A stretch of 64,000 bases of DNA from Pieris napi (Eukaryota > Arthropoda > Insecta > Lepidoptera > Pieridae), in the NCBI RefSeq assembly GCF_905475465.1, contig NC_062234.1:13415001-13479000 (forward strand), written 5' to 3'. Positions 1 to 11,200 of this stretch are shown piece after piece. The stretch's first letter is position 1; every line of letters begins with the position of its first letter. The notes under the pieces were generated by a model. The model made no database searches and was not told where the DNA came from. It was given only the letters and a program-made list of their open reading frames with translations. Position numbers and translations under genes: made by a program.

Positions 1-123
1 AAGTAATTAACTAAAGTAATGACGCGGCAAACGTGTCCACACAAGTAGCATCCCATACTAAAGCCCGTCCCATTTTCCAAGGGATCAACTTAATATAATA
101 AATATACTTTTTTTAGTGGTTAA

Positions 124-555
124 GTGGTTAATCTAAGGACAAATGTCTTAGATGCAGAACTACTAACTACTTCTTTTTTGGGGAAAGGAATACTCTTCTT
201 TAATAAAATCCCAGAGGCTCTTTTATCTCTGCCTTTCAATAAATTTAAGAAATGTATTAAAGAAAAGCTGTGTAAAAAGGCTTACTATAAAGTCAACGAT
301 TATCTAGTTGATAAAAGGGCCTGGGACTAGTGCTAGACAGGCTACCTCTAATTAATTTGCGATATTTGTTTTAAAATAAGTGTTGTTTGATGATTTGCTA
401 TTTTAAAAGAGTACCGAGAGTTTTTTACCCCGGCTTTTTCTCTCGGCCTACACCCTTTGTCTTCTTTGCCGATGAGTAGGGATGCCTACAAATTGAAATT
501 TAATGACGTGGAATAAGTGATACATGTATCTTATGTTCCATAATAAACATATTTT
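124..555 (+). mobile_element. 3' end of a non-LTR retrotransposon (LINE remnant)
   Basis: The stretch 124-330 translates without a stop to a short tail ending in lysine-rich residues (FNKIPEALL near its middle and a closing DYLVDKRAWD). This resembles the last residues of LINE reverse transcriptase ORFs in Lepidoptera. The following untranslated stretch runs to an AATAAA-like run near 541-550. The polymerase core is missing, so this is a dead 5'-truncated copy inside an intron of the guanylate cyclase gene. Clade not assigned. Confidence 0.6.
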
Positions 556-1572
556 ATTTTTTTATTTTCTATCTATATGAATCTTTTGATTGCAATAAAT
601 TTTATTTTACTTTTTTATTTTATTTATTGAGAAAGATTTACAGCTTATAACTAACTTACTAAATATAAAGTTCTTTTGACGCCATTAAACAAATCTCTAC
701 ATATAACAAAGTACTTAATAATTAACTGGATTGGTAACAATAAAATCATTTAAATCCAAGTATCTATATAATTAAAGATAAAGCAATAAACTAACTAAAA
801 CTTTGTTGATACTTATGGTAGTATAACTTATGAAATTATTCCACAGAGGAACTCAGATGTGACCTCTCTTTGCCGACACCACACTTGAGGTCAAATGAAG
901 TCTGAATATTTATTGATTGTACTTTGAACAATTATTCTTAATTAAATAGCAATGTACACAATGCCATGGGCAGAGTTATTATCAAGTCATTTTAATAATT
1001 GTAGCCCCAAACGAGTCTGGCGCAGTAATTGTTTTACACTCTCAATTCAAAATTGAGTTCAAATATATTTACATAGTAGCTTTTATAGATAAAAAAAGTG
1101 CGTGCGTACAAAGTACACATGTCAGAAGTGAAATTTCGTTAGCAAACTAATTTTTAACTCTTGTTCATATTTATACAAATCTAAAACTTTACATTTCTAA
1201 GACTTAGAGGGAGGGAAAAAGGAAGAAATGTTAGGAATTTAATTGCCATTAAAATATTAAGTGTCGCAAATTAATACAAATAATAAAAAAAAAATATATT
1301 TCGTCGATAATAAAAACACGTGGCATTTTAATTTACAATACGTAATTTGAGATTTCAATAAATTATTTTGCATAAAATATAAAATACTAATATTTCATAA
1401 ATTCTCTTTACGAAATTTTAATTTTAAAAATAGAATTTTTATAATATTCGTTCTCAGTCACTCTCTCCATTTTCTTCGACAAAAACGCTGCACATCTTCG
1501 TGACGTTCCGTAAAAGTTTTACCCTCATGCGCCTAAAGAACTTTCACTTCAAAAATAATTTAACGTTTCTAG
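556..1572. other. Intron sequence of guanylate cyclase, no gene seen
   Basis: AT-rich sequence with scattered stops in all frames. It ends in a polypyrimidine-poor acceptor (tttctag, 1566-1572) before the cyclase exon. I see no RNA gene or intact repeat. Confidence 0.6.
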
Positions 1573-4333
1573 GTGAGGATAGGTATCCATTCTGGGCCAG
1601 TGTGTGCGGGTGTGGTGGGAGTGAAGATGCCACACTACTGTCTTTTTGGAGACACTGTTAATACTGCTAGTCGCATGGAATCCACAGGACAACGTAAGTT
1701 GCGTTTAATTAACTTAACTCTAAACCATTCAAGCGAAGCATATTTTAAGAACAAAATTATTTAAAAAATTCACGATTTAAATAGGCACAATAGATAGTTA
1801 CCAGTGACCCCAGAGAGAGCTTTCCTTTCTCAACGAATAAGTATCGTAATACATAATACGCGCGGAAATGCTGCCAGCATTTAAGGTACACTGCCACGGG
1901 GACCAATCTTTTAAAATTTTGTTTTAATTTTCGATTTATCAATATTTTATTTTTATTATTATTACTATGTAGGTTAAATATATTGTAAATACTGAATATT
2001 TGTCTGTTGGAAATAAATATTAGGTCCTTATATATGAAATTGGCGTTTTGTATGGGAGGAACAAAAAGTCGAATATTTTTAAATATAATATATTTAATTA
2101 ATCAAAGTATGAGCCATTGTTTTCTATGCCCTTTTGCCATCTTATAGGTAGTTTATTGATCCCTTTACTAAAAAAAACCAGTCGGACGGGAATCAATAAA
2201 ATCTGTGAAGGCGATTTGGACTGCCCCATCGGAGTTAAATTTTTTCCCTTGCAAGAAGTTGTCCAAATTTCGAAAAAAAAATGGTAATCTGTTGGAGCAA
2301 GGTCCGGGGAGTACGGAGGATGTCTTAGACATTCCAATTGAAGCTCTTCTAATTTGGTAGCCGTCTGTTGTGCAGTGTGTGGTTTAGCGTTGTCGTGAAG
2401 TAGCAGTGGCGTGGAGCGATTGACCAGCTTAGGTTGTTTAGATGCTAGCTTTTCCATCATGGTTTGCAATTGCTGACAATAGACATCAGCCGTAATAGTC
2501 TGGCCAGATTTGAGAAAACTGCAATGAACAATACCGGCACTAGTCCACCAAACGCTTACAAGTAACTTTTTTGGGGTTAATTTTCGCTTGGGGCAGGATT
2601 TGGCTGGCTGGCCAGGATCCAACCATTGTGCTGAGCGCTTCCGATTAGGGGGCGTCCATAAATTACGTGAGTTGTTTAAGGGGGGGAGGGGGTCGAGTCA
2701 AATCTCATTTAATCTTACGTTGAAGGGAGGGGGGTCTCGGCAAATATCACGCAATTTTTTTTCCTAAAGGCCATCCCTGCAACTTCCCGTTACCTTCATA
2801 CCTAAACGCTCAACATTTCACTTATTTTGTTTTTAAGCTCTTCGAGCTCAATACTACGAATTCTGTGTTATATAATTAAACTCTCAGCAATATTGATAAC
2901 TTAGTAGTCTTAACTAGTCGTAAATAAAAGCACGAAGCAATTTTTTTTTCTTTTTTTACGTAAGAAACCCACATTTTGTAAATCTCACGTGAGATTGGGG
3001 GATGGGGGAGGGGGTTGAATAAAATCTCACGACATCTCACCAGGGCGGGAGGGAGGTACAGAAAATTCAAAAAAACACCTCACGTAATTTATGGACGCCC
3101 CCTTATCGTAAAGAATCCATTTTTCATCACAGGTAATGATTCGGTTTAAAATACCTTCATTATTGTGCCGGTTCAGTAATGTAACGCAGCAGTCGACGCG
3201 CTTTTGCCGGTTTGCTTCAGTCAATTCGTGAGGTACCCATCTTTCAAGCTTTTTAATCTTCCCAATTTGCTTCAAGTGAATTAAAACAGTTTTATCACCA
3301 ACACCGCAGCCTGCAGCTAACTCGGACGTGGTTTGCGATGGATCCGCTTCCACAATAGCCTTCAATACTTCATTATCAACTTGGGTCTCAGGCCGTCCAC
3401 GGGGCTTGAAAATAAAATAAAAATAAATTCTGCAGGTCGAAATTTCCAGAACGAAAACGTTGGAACCAAAAACGAACTGTGTTTTCTTTTGCAACATGAC
3501 CGCCATACACATCATTCACCCTTCGAGTCGTTTCCGCAGCACTAGTGCCACGGCGGAACTCGTACTCGTAAATAATGCGATACTTTAAGTTTTCCATTTT
3601 GTAAAATGAGTGACGCAAACAGAAAAAAACAAATGAATGACGGTCATCGAATCACAAATACTAACATATATTACTATTAGTAAATAGCTGTACAAATTTT
3701 GATTTGGAATTCTTAACCAAGGAGGAGATATTTGAGGTCAAAGTGGACAAAACGTAAAACGCCAATTTCATATGTAAGGACCTAATATTAATATTTAAAC
3801 AAAAGTTGGTATATACAAAGTGTAATAATATACTTAGTATGTAATACATATAACCTTTATACTACATACTTAGTGTGACGTTTAAAATATTGACACGTGT
3901 CACATAGGTACTGATGCAGTTTTAAGTAAATTATTAATTTGAGCTAAAATTATATATTAAAATCAACTTTTCTTAATTGTGCAACAAAATTGAGGAGCAT
4001 AAGAAATGTTGCAATTTTAGAATTAAATTTAAAAAAATAATATTGATAAAATTATAATTATTATTTACAGCACTCCGCATACATCTAAGCGAAAGTACGC
4101 GGTCACTTCTGGACCAATGGGGTACATTTGTGGTCGAGCGTCGTGGCGATGTCGAACTAAAGGGACGCGGTCGAATGCTGACACATTGGCTGGTCCATTG
4201 CTCGGAACCAGAAGCCCGTCTGGTTCATGAACCACAACCACCGCCCCAGTACCCCATTTTATTCCCCGCTATACAACCCCCAATCATACACACACCTTAT
4301 TTAGTAGTTGAACCGCCTACAATTGCAGCTTAA
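1573..4333 (+). CDS. Guanylate cyclase, last two coding exons (partial, 5' end outside the window)
   Basis: Two exons, 1573-1693 and 4071-4333, join in frame (one base C from the first plus CA of the second) to give 127 residues and a TAA stop. The first exon carries the class III cyclase core: RIGIHSGPVCAGVVG, then YCLFGDTVNTASRMEST, which holds the conserved Asn and Arg of the nucleotide-binding site. The second exon gives the typical end of the domain (IHLSEST, then a GDVELKGRGRM motif) followed by a proline-rich tail of about 35 residues. The enzyme family makes cGMP from GTP. The HSGPVCAGVVG version of the motif is more like membrane receptor cyclases than soluble ones, but the upstream exons that would decide this lie left of the window. 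The 2.4-kb intron between the exons holds a mariner element. Confidence 0.85.
2098..3597 (-). pseudogene. mariner transposase pseudogene
   Basis: The reading starts at the ATG at 3597 with an N-terminal helix-turn-helix region (MENLKYRIIYEYEFRRG). It continues through RPETQVDNEVLKAI, then WILYD at the first catalytic Asp (TCDEKW context), LLHDNAKPHTA at the second and YSPDLAPTDYHFF at the third, so the D,D34D triad of mariner is recognisable. It is broken in three ways: an AT-rich insertion of about 19 bases near 3410-3430 shifts frame, a 455-bp MITE splits the Asp-1 region at 2648-3102, and a frameshift in a homopolymer near 2265-2280 garbles the C-terminus. It cannot make a working transposase. 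Confidence 0.85.
2648..3102. mobile_element. PIF/Harbinger-type MITE nested in the mariner
   Basis: A 455-bp element with terminal inverted repeats of about 27 bp (starting GGGGGCGTCCATAAATTACG, one mismatch) is flanked by TTA direct repeats at 2645-2647 and 3103-3105. Three-base TWA duplications are the mark of PIF/Harbinger insertion. Removing the element plus one TTA restores the mariner codons for Tyr-Asp-Asn-Arg, an exact empty-site proof. No coding capacity is seen. Confidence 0.85.
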
Positions 4334-4414
4334 ACGATGCTACTTAATTGATCTGTCTTCGATATTTTTTAATTTAATATTTAATAATTTCTAATTTGTT
4401 TATATTCTCGGAAT

Positions 4415-4573
4415 GAAGCTGCATTTTTTAAGGAAATAGCAAATAGGTTAGTCGGCATCACAGGAGCTGGCAGCTACTTCGGACAAAGAATTAGTCTAGC
4501 TATTCAAAGGGGGAACGCTGCCAGTATCTTCGGAACCTTGCCTAAAGGGACTCCTTTTAATAATATATCCTAG
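4415..4573 (+). pseudogene. C-terminal fragment of a transposable-element protein
   Basis: An open stretch reads EAAFFKEIANRLVGITGAG, then QRISLAIQRGNAASIFGTLP, and ends at TAG 4571-4573. From memory this looks like the C-terminal end of proteins encoded by repeated elements in Lepidoptera, probably a LINE. It lies in the 3' flank of the guanylate cyclase gene and has no upstream part. Confidence 0.45.
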
Positions 4574-5674
4574 TTATTATATTTTTAAGGTTATTAAGTA
4601 TTACTTTTATATTCTGTGATTTGGTTGTTGCATATTATAAATTTTATTTATTAAATTCATGTTATTGATGTATTAATGTGTTTATTAGAATTATATTAGT
4701 TTGGCTATCTCAATTTCTCTAAAGAGACATCTCCCAATTTTGTCTGCTTTTTTCATTTTAAGACGTACACAACAAAAACATAGTAAACTATAATAAGATA
4801 TTTTAAATTAGTGGTAAAGATAATATTTTTCCATTGTATTTTAAAATATTATTATAAAATGAAAATATCTTGTAATACTTAATTTGCTATTTCAACACAC
4901 ACGCACAAATTGTACCCTGGTAGCAATGCTTTAAATGTAATCGATTTTTTTAGATATATCGTTAAGCCACAACCCAACAATGGCATTCCAGTGAACTTAC
5001 TATACTTATATGCACAGTTAAATATAATACGAATTAAACACGCTTTTTTTAATAAAAATGTTATCACGTATTGACGTACGTACTCGTACGTATGACGTAT
5101 CTTTACGTAAGTAGATAATTAGGTCATAAGTGAAACGTTAATATCCGGTCATTTCGCAAATATAAACAACGAGTAATGAAGAATTCGCAAAAGGCCATTA
5201 ATCTTATCATCTACAAAGCTCTGTACACATAAATTAACATTAATTAATGGGATCGTATTACCGTGCCTAATGAGGAAAATCTTTGTTAAAAAAATTTAGT
5301 GAAAATATACTATATCCTATCATTTTCAATAGCAAATGTATTTTTTAATTTTATAACACAATATATTTTTATACGAAACTTTATAGATGTAACATAACTC
5401 AATTATTTATTTAATTATAGTTTCTGACTTACTTTACTTCATACGAATAAAATTTTATATTATTTTAACAAAATTAGAAATAATTGCGTTTCAATCAATA
5501 TTATAAGGAAAATCTATTCTCAATGTTTTGCATAATATTAGCGTTAAAACTATGTCAAATTAATGTTTTATTAGTAATCTAGATGTTGATGTAATAGGTC
5601 TATTGACGTTAACATAAAATAAATGATTTATAATTGAACCTTGACTTTAATTTAGTTAACCTTTCTACAGTTTA
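4574..5674. other. Intergenic, nothing recognised
   Basis: AT-rich sequence between the converging cyclase and ionotropic receptor genes. It contains a short TACGTA-rich patch around 5075-5110 and no supported gene. Confidence 0.5.
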
Positions 5675-7474
5675 TCAGCGCCACCGAACAATTAAAATCT
5701 CAACAACAAAAACAATCACTGATAATATATAACCGAGAATAAGAAAAATAAAGCAGCTACTTGCTTGTCTTTGAGTAAGAGGAGAAGTATCAGATGCTTT
5801 AATATCTTTCAATGGCTTTTGTTCTGCGTCCTTAATTAATAACCCACTTTCTAGAAGTCTCGGTAACCACACTGATAGAGGTCTCATAAAAGGAGAACTC
5901 TTTTGCATCCAAACAACAAGAGGGACCATCAAAATGGAATCCGGCAACACATAGCCACAGTGCTCTTCGCTGATCGCTTCTGCTACACATAACGTCCAAG
6001 CATATTCCAACGATGTCGCTATTACGAAATTCTTTTTGCAATCTAAAACATCACGGAATATCTGTTCATAATCAGAATCTGTTATAACTTTAAAACCTTC
6101 TCTAAACAATGGATCATGCTCGAAATAACCCAGAATACCTGATCTTCCACCAAAAGTGAACCCCTCATCGACAGCTTCTTGCAAATTGGCAAAATTGCCA
6201 ACAATTGTATCTGTTTTTAACGCTCCTATTAAAACACTCTGGTAAGCACTCCTGACGAAAAATGTAAACCATAACCATATACCGATGATATAGAAATCTC
6301 TATACTTTCTGGGAGTGACGCGGATAGGCTGACCCATCAAAACACCCCAGGTTCTAAATGTAACACCATTAAGTTTTTTAAAACCGTTAAAATAATGATA
6401 ACTAAAATTTCTGATGGGCTTAAATCTCATCCCATATGGAACGAAATTAACAAAAAGAGTAACGACAAGAAGACCGAGCCACAAATAACCATTTAACGGG
6501 GCTAGAAGTTTCCACAACGTGGTTCCAGTGGTAGTAGGTGGTGCGATCCAAGCCAGGCGTATTCTAAAATAGGGTGCGGAAAAATCAAGAAGATTTGCCT
6601 TTTCGAATCCAAGGGCGACAGTGGAAGTGGAAATATTCGCCGCACCAGTGATAACATCATTGAGCGATTTAGTCCAATTCACAGCACCATCAGAGTCTAT
6701 ACTTATGTATTGTTTATTGCTTATTACGGGCCTGAAGTTCATTATGTCCCCCAATATATGATGCATGGATTTTTTTATCATTTGCAACGGAATTCTCCTT
6801 TCAGTAGCTGGATGGTAGACCTTAGTTGTTGATATGAATAAAGGACAACCGTTCATGTTAGACATTTTGTCTGGATAGAAATCATTTGGGTCTATATCAG
6901 TTTCTCCCCAGAGTCCAATTAAACTAGGCCGTACACTTTCGCAGCTCAACGGGTTTTTATATGGAAAATATGTGTATAAGGCGATCTTGTCCATTTTGTT
7001 ATAGACGATAACCACTACATCGACAGCATAATAGTTCCACAAATGACTGAAAATTCGTGTCAGTCGGTTTGGTTTCGAGAATAAAACTATTAAAAATTTT
7101 GCTCCGCTATGTAGTATTGTTTTTCCCGTTAAATCTGGTTTCAACATACCATATAACTTTACGAACGATACATATGAATTTAATAACAAGACAACTTGCT
7201 TTGGAGATTTATCCTTAGCTTCGATTATGACACTTCCTTTGAATTCCTTCAAAAATTTGTTGGTCATAAAACTATTGACATCTCTCGAAATAACAGTCGT
7301 TTGTGTTCTATATTCAAAATCGATATTTGCTACTTGAACTACTGTTTGAATCATTTTCTCTTCTTTACTTTTTACAACTATTCCATATGAATGAGAAATC
7401 ATAATTAAAATAATCCATACACGTAGTATAAGGAGACGGCAATGAAAAGAAAGTTCTCTTACATGTAATAACAT
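5675..7474 (-). CDS. Divergent ionotropic receptor (chemosensory), intronless
   Basis: A single 599-codon frame on the minus strand with the layout of insect ionotropic receptors, the variant glutamate receptor ion channels of sensory dendrites. The N-terminus has a hydrophobic signal-like stretch (about residues 13-31). Residues 200-320 form the first ligand-binding lobe (ending DFSAPYFRIRLAWIAPP). A first membrane helix follows (GYLWLGLLVVTLFVNFV, about 330-346). A pore and M2-M3 region contains IIGIWLWFTFFVRSAYQ, where a glutamate receptor has its SYTANLAAF segment. The second lobe follows (EAVDEGFTFGG onward), then a final helix near the C-terminus (IFLILGYILSVIVFVVEIL). The lack of introns and the degenerate pore motif point to the divergent, probably gustatory, IR group rather than the conserved antennal set. 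Subfamily number not assigned. The first ATG at 7474 is used because it precedes the signal-like segment. Confidence 0.88.
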   Translation of the reverse strand: MLLHVRELSFHCRLLILRVWIILIMISHSYGIVVKSKEEKMIQTVVQVANIDFEYRTQTTVISRDVNSFMTNKFLKEFKGSVIIEAKDKSPKQVVLLLNSYVSFVKLYGMLKPDLTGKTILHSGAKFLIVLFSKPNRLTRIFSHLWNYYAVDVVVIVYNKMDKIALYTYFPYKNPLSCESVRPSLIGLWGETDIDPNDFYPDKMSNMNGCPLFISTTKVYHPATERRIPLQMIKKSMHHILGDIMNFRPVISNKQYISIDSDGAVNWTKSLNDVITGAANISTSTVALGFEKANLLDFSAPYFRIRLAWIAPPTTTGTTLWKLLAPLNGYLWLGLLVVTLFVNFVPYGMRFKPIRNFSYHYFNGFKKLNGVTFRTWGVLMGQPIRVTPRKYRDFYIIGIWLWFTFFVRSAYQSVLIGALKTDTIVGNFANLQEAVDEGFTFGGRSGILGYFEHDPLFREGFKVITDSDYEQIFRDVLDCKKNFVIATSLEYAWTLCVAEAISEEHCGYVLPDSILMVPLVVWMQKSSPFMRPLSVWLPRLLESGLLIKDAEQKPLKDIKASDTSPLTQRQASSCFIFLILGYILSVIVFVVEILIVRWR

Positions 7475-8290
7475 ACTTATCTTAAAAGTATTTAATAATA
7501 AAAGTCACAATTAATTAATAGTGATCATAAAAACTTCGTATGCTTTTTACTTGAGAAATAAAAAAGATCATGTGCCATGCACTATCACATTGTTGTGACT
7601 GGGTTTTCCATTAGCATTATTCGCAAAATGAATTGTTTCATAAAACGTTTTAATTGCTATGCTTTTAGGATTTCAAACTATTAATCATGTATTGTGTGTC
7701 TGATTGGAAATAACAATAGAATCATAATTTCTTTTGTCTTATGTATATCGTTGAAGATAAAAAACGAGAACCCGTGAAATTTTTATTTTTATATGTTAAC
7801 GAAACTGTTGACTGGAAAAAAAAAAAAAAAATCCAGGAACAAGAGGATGTGGAGGAAGGATGTTGCCCGCTTTCGCCTGCCCTGAAGTCCCCAGAAGCTG
7901 ACGTCAAAAGGTTCTCAGTTCACTCAACGATGTGACACTTTGTTAGCGCAATTAAGGTTACTATTTTGTAGTCCCATTTATAGGTGTCGCTACAAAGAAA
8001 TACTAAATAGGAAGTAAATTAGTTAATTTTAAATTACTATTAAATTTATTTACTAGTCTCACAGTATTAATTCAAGTGAAGATAGAACTATACCGATACA
8101 TACATCATTAATTTAAAATCGAATGAAATTATTATCGTTGCTAAGCAACAGTTACCATCAAAACAAATGAAAATTAACTGTGTTTTGTTTTTCTCATGAT
8201 TTATTGTTTTTATTATACGTATTTTTAGAGAATTCAAATTTATGTTATATTTTTTACATATATAATTTTAATCGTGTAATATAAAATAAT
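7475..8290. other. Intergenic between ionotropic receptor and meckelin
   Basis: The two genes diverge here. A GC-richer patch at 7826-7935 follows a run of A residues near 7818 and looks like a retroposed fragment, but I cannot assign it to a family. No gene is supported. Confidence 0.45.
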
Positions 8291-11200
8291 ATGATGTATC
8301 TTTTGTTGTTCTTTGTATTTCAAGTCTCGGGGTATAGATTATCCAGCTTATGTAAAACTGGAGAATATTATGATTCAATTGGAATGGATTGTCGATCTTG
8401 TAACACCAATGTTTCTCTGGTACCTGCAGATGATGGTATGTATTCTATTTATGTTCCTAAAAATGTGTCTTACTAGTAGTAAGTTAATAAATCTTTTAGG
8501 TTATGTATTAGGCGTATTATAAACCTTATTATGAACTTATACGAACTAGAAAGACAATAAGTAGACTTATATTCAATATATCTATAATATATAAAATAAA
8601 AGATCGAATCTATTTTTATTTGAAGCCGATTTTTTACTAATCAAATTATAAGAAAAACTATTGAGATAAAATATACACAAATATATTTTATTTCCAAGGT
8701 TTTGGTTGCACCTGTGCACCCGACAGCATCCAAAAAAGTGTCAATATGTGTCAGCCATGCAATGCAACAGAATTGATTTCTACCGATGGCACCACTTGTG
8801 TGCCTCGAAGGTGCCAAAAATCAGGTGGACGAGTCGTCTGCAGGAAGTGCCCCGCTGATTATATTTCCGGTAGGTCCAACGATTAGTGTAAACTTTAAAT
8901 AATTCAAACTAAATTAGTTTGTATGCTTATGTGTTTATATATAGTTCCTTCACTCAAAATATCTCACAAACTGTTGTCGCGCTATCTAAAAACTTTTCAG
9001 CCGACCTGTTACAATCAAACGAAACGGACATAGTTTCATTTGTTTTTTGAGAAGTTTCTTTATGGCAAATGGCAATTATAGTAATTACAGACATATTGCT
9101 CGATAAAAAATCAGAATGAATTAAATGATGAGAAGCTATTATACCAAATAATATGTTACAGTTACACAAAACTTCGACGGGTCGCCAATGAAAGAAGTAA
9201 CATGCTTTAAGTGCCATCGCGGGTACAAAGCTCACGATAACAAATGTGTTAAGTGCGAGGTCTGTTCATGTGGGAGAAATGAGATGGTCGTTAGTGGAAA
9301 ATGTCTGCCTAAGAAATATGTTATGGAGAGGCCGAAATATAGTGATAATAAATTACATCCAAATGCTCTCTTGGATATTGTTAAACTGGAGTATTTATGT
9401 ACGGTTAGTTTAAATTCGTTATAAGCACATGCTGCCCAAGAATTACTCTATATTTATATTCTTTTATCTTAAAAATAAACAACCCTATTTATAAAAGAAA
9501 TAATTGTTTGATACGCACAGTTTTTTTCACCTGCTCTCTAAGAAAATTGGGGACCCAATTGAGGTAACAGGGTTTCAAACATATGTCTCGTGTACTTTTA
9601 AACACTAATCGATGGGTTTTCATAATTGTGATTGGTCGAAAGCTTCTCTAAACAAGTAGTGCCCACGTAAACACACAACACGATACGCCAAGATTTCATT
9701 TTATCCAATCACAATTGAACGCAACGCTTCTTTCGTTTTCTAACCACCAAGGTTTCTTGTTTCCAGTTTGAGAAACCTTAAACAAATTTTACAATAGTAA
9801 AGTTAAATAAAACGTTTCCGTCATTAAAATAATACAAATTAAAAAAACGATACTACATAACAGACATACATTTTAGAACGTATAATTTTTTTTAGCAAGC
9901 GGATATCAGAGCGTGTCACGCTCTAGCAAGGGAGTGTGTCAAATATTTATACCCTACAGATTTGGCAGGACCATGTAGACTTTGGCTTCAGAAAAATGGT
10001 ACCTATAAGGGTAAATAAAACTTGTATATTAGCAAACTTTAGACTTTATCTCTTATTATAATAAACATTACCTCCACTTTTTTATACTTGTATTGTGAGT
10101 GAATCATTTACACATATAGAATAAGTTCTATCTTCCCACCAATCGTAAAGATTGATGTACACTATATAAAAATCCGTTTTGTATTATTAATGTTTTAATT
10201 CATCGACCTGTATATTGTTTATTTATACGCTATGCTGTGTCAACTAGTGCGTTAACGGCCTTTAATAATTCTTATTTCAACATGATGGTTTCTTCTTGGG
10301 TCACACATGATGTTAGGTTTTCTTAATAAGTAATTTGTTTAAAATTTTTTTTTAAATATAATTACCTACAATTTATTAACATATATATACCTACATTGTT
10401 AGATTAAAAAAAGTGTATTATTTGTATCGTTAGCTTTTTATCTTTATATTATTTCCAATTTTATGTATACATGCACTAACGAACATGAGGCTCATCTGAT
10501 ATTAAGTGATACCGCCGCCCATGGACACTCAAGGCCAGAGGGCTCGCGAGTGCGTTGCCGGCCTTTTAAGAATTGGTACGCTCTTTTCTTGAAGGACCCT
10601 AAGTCGCATTCGTTCGAAAATACTTCAGTGGGCAGCTGGTACCACATAGTGGTGGTGCTTGGCAAAAACTGCCTTGAAAAACTCACATAATTCAATTGTT
10701 TTTACGACTTGTATGTTCATAGGTCTCCCATATCTAGTACACGAGTATCATAAAAAGGAGATTTCTCTACGCCACGGAAAGGTAAGATTTAACGCTTACT
10801 TTTAACATTACATTTCCAATACTGTTTCTTATTTACCATTTTTTAGTAACAATCAATTAATACACACCTGCAAATTTAATAGAAAAAAAAGATAATCGAA
10901 AAATGAATATCGTAGCGCACTGGACTTATTACGTAATTTCAAAGCCCTGTTCCTAATTCGGGTGAATGACGCATTTGATGAAGCCTATTAAAGTTATGAG
11001 TGAAACTTTAGATTAACGATTATTTTCGGTGTGTTTTTAAATCTGAGGATATAATTGATGAATAGGTTAATGTTATTATTACTAATACAGTAAAATATTA
11101 AAATAACTTCATTAAATTCATTAAGACATCAAGAATGCCATGATTTTGTTAGTTCACTGCTTATTTTATTCCACCTTTATAACGTATTTCTTATACTTTT

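Larger units (their letters stand above)
2020..3785 (-). mobile_element. mariner transposon, inactivated
   Basis: Both ends carry a near-perfect terminal inverted repeat of about 30 bp starting TTAGGTCCTTA (2020 onward, and its reverse complement ending at 3785). The repeats are flanked by the TA target duplication (2018-2019 and 3786-3787). Inside, on the minus strand, is a mariner transposase pseudogene. The element sits in the last intron of the guanylate cyclase gene, opposite to the gene. Excluding the nested MITE and its target duplication (458 bp) it would be about 1.3 kb, the usual mariner size. Confidence 0.88.

Noticed and set aside
1757..1942. 61-codon minus-strand ORF
   Set aside because: Intronic, no protein-like features.
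7722..7935. Overlapping ORFs on both strands around an A-run
   Set aside because: Both cross a poly(A)/poly(T) tract and look like a retroposed fragment, not a gene.
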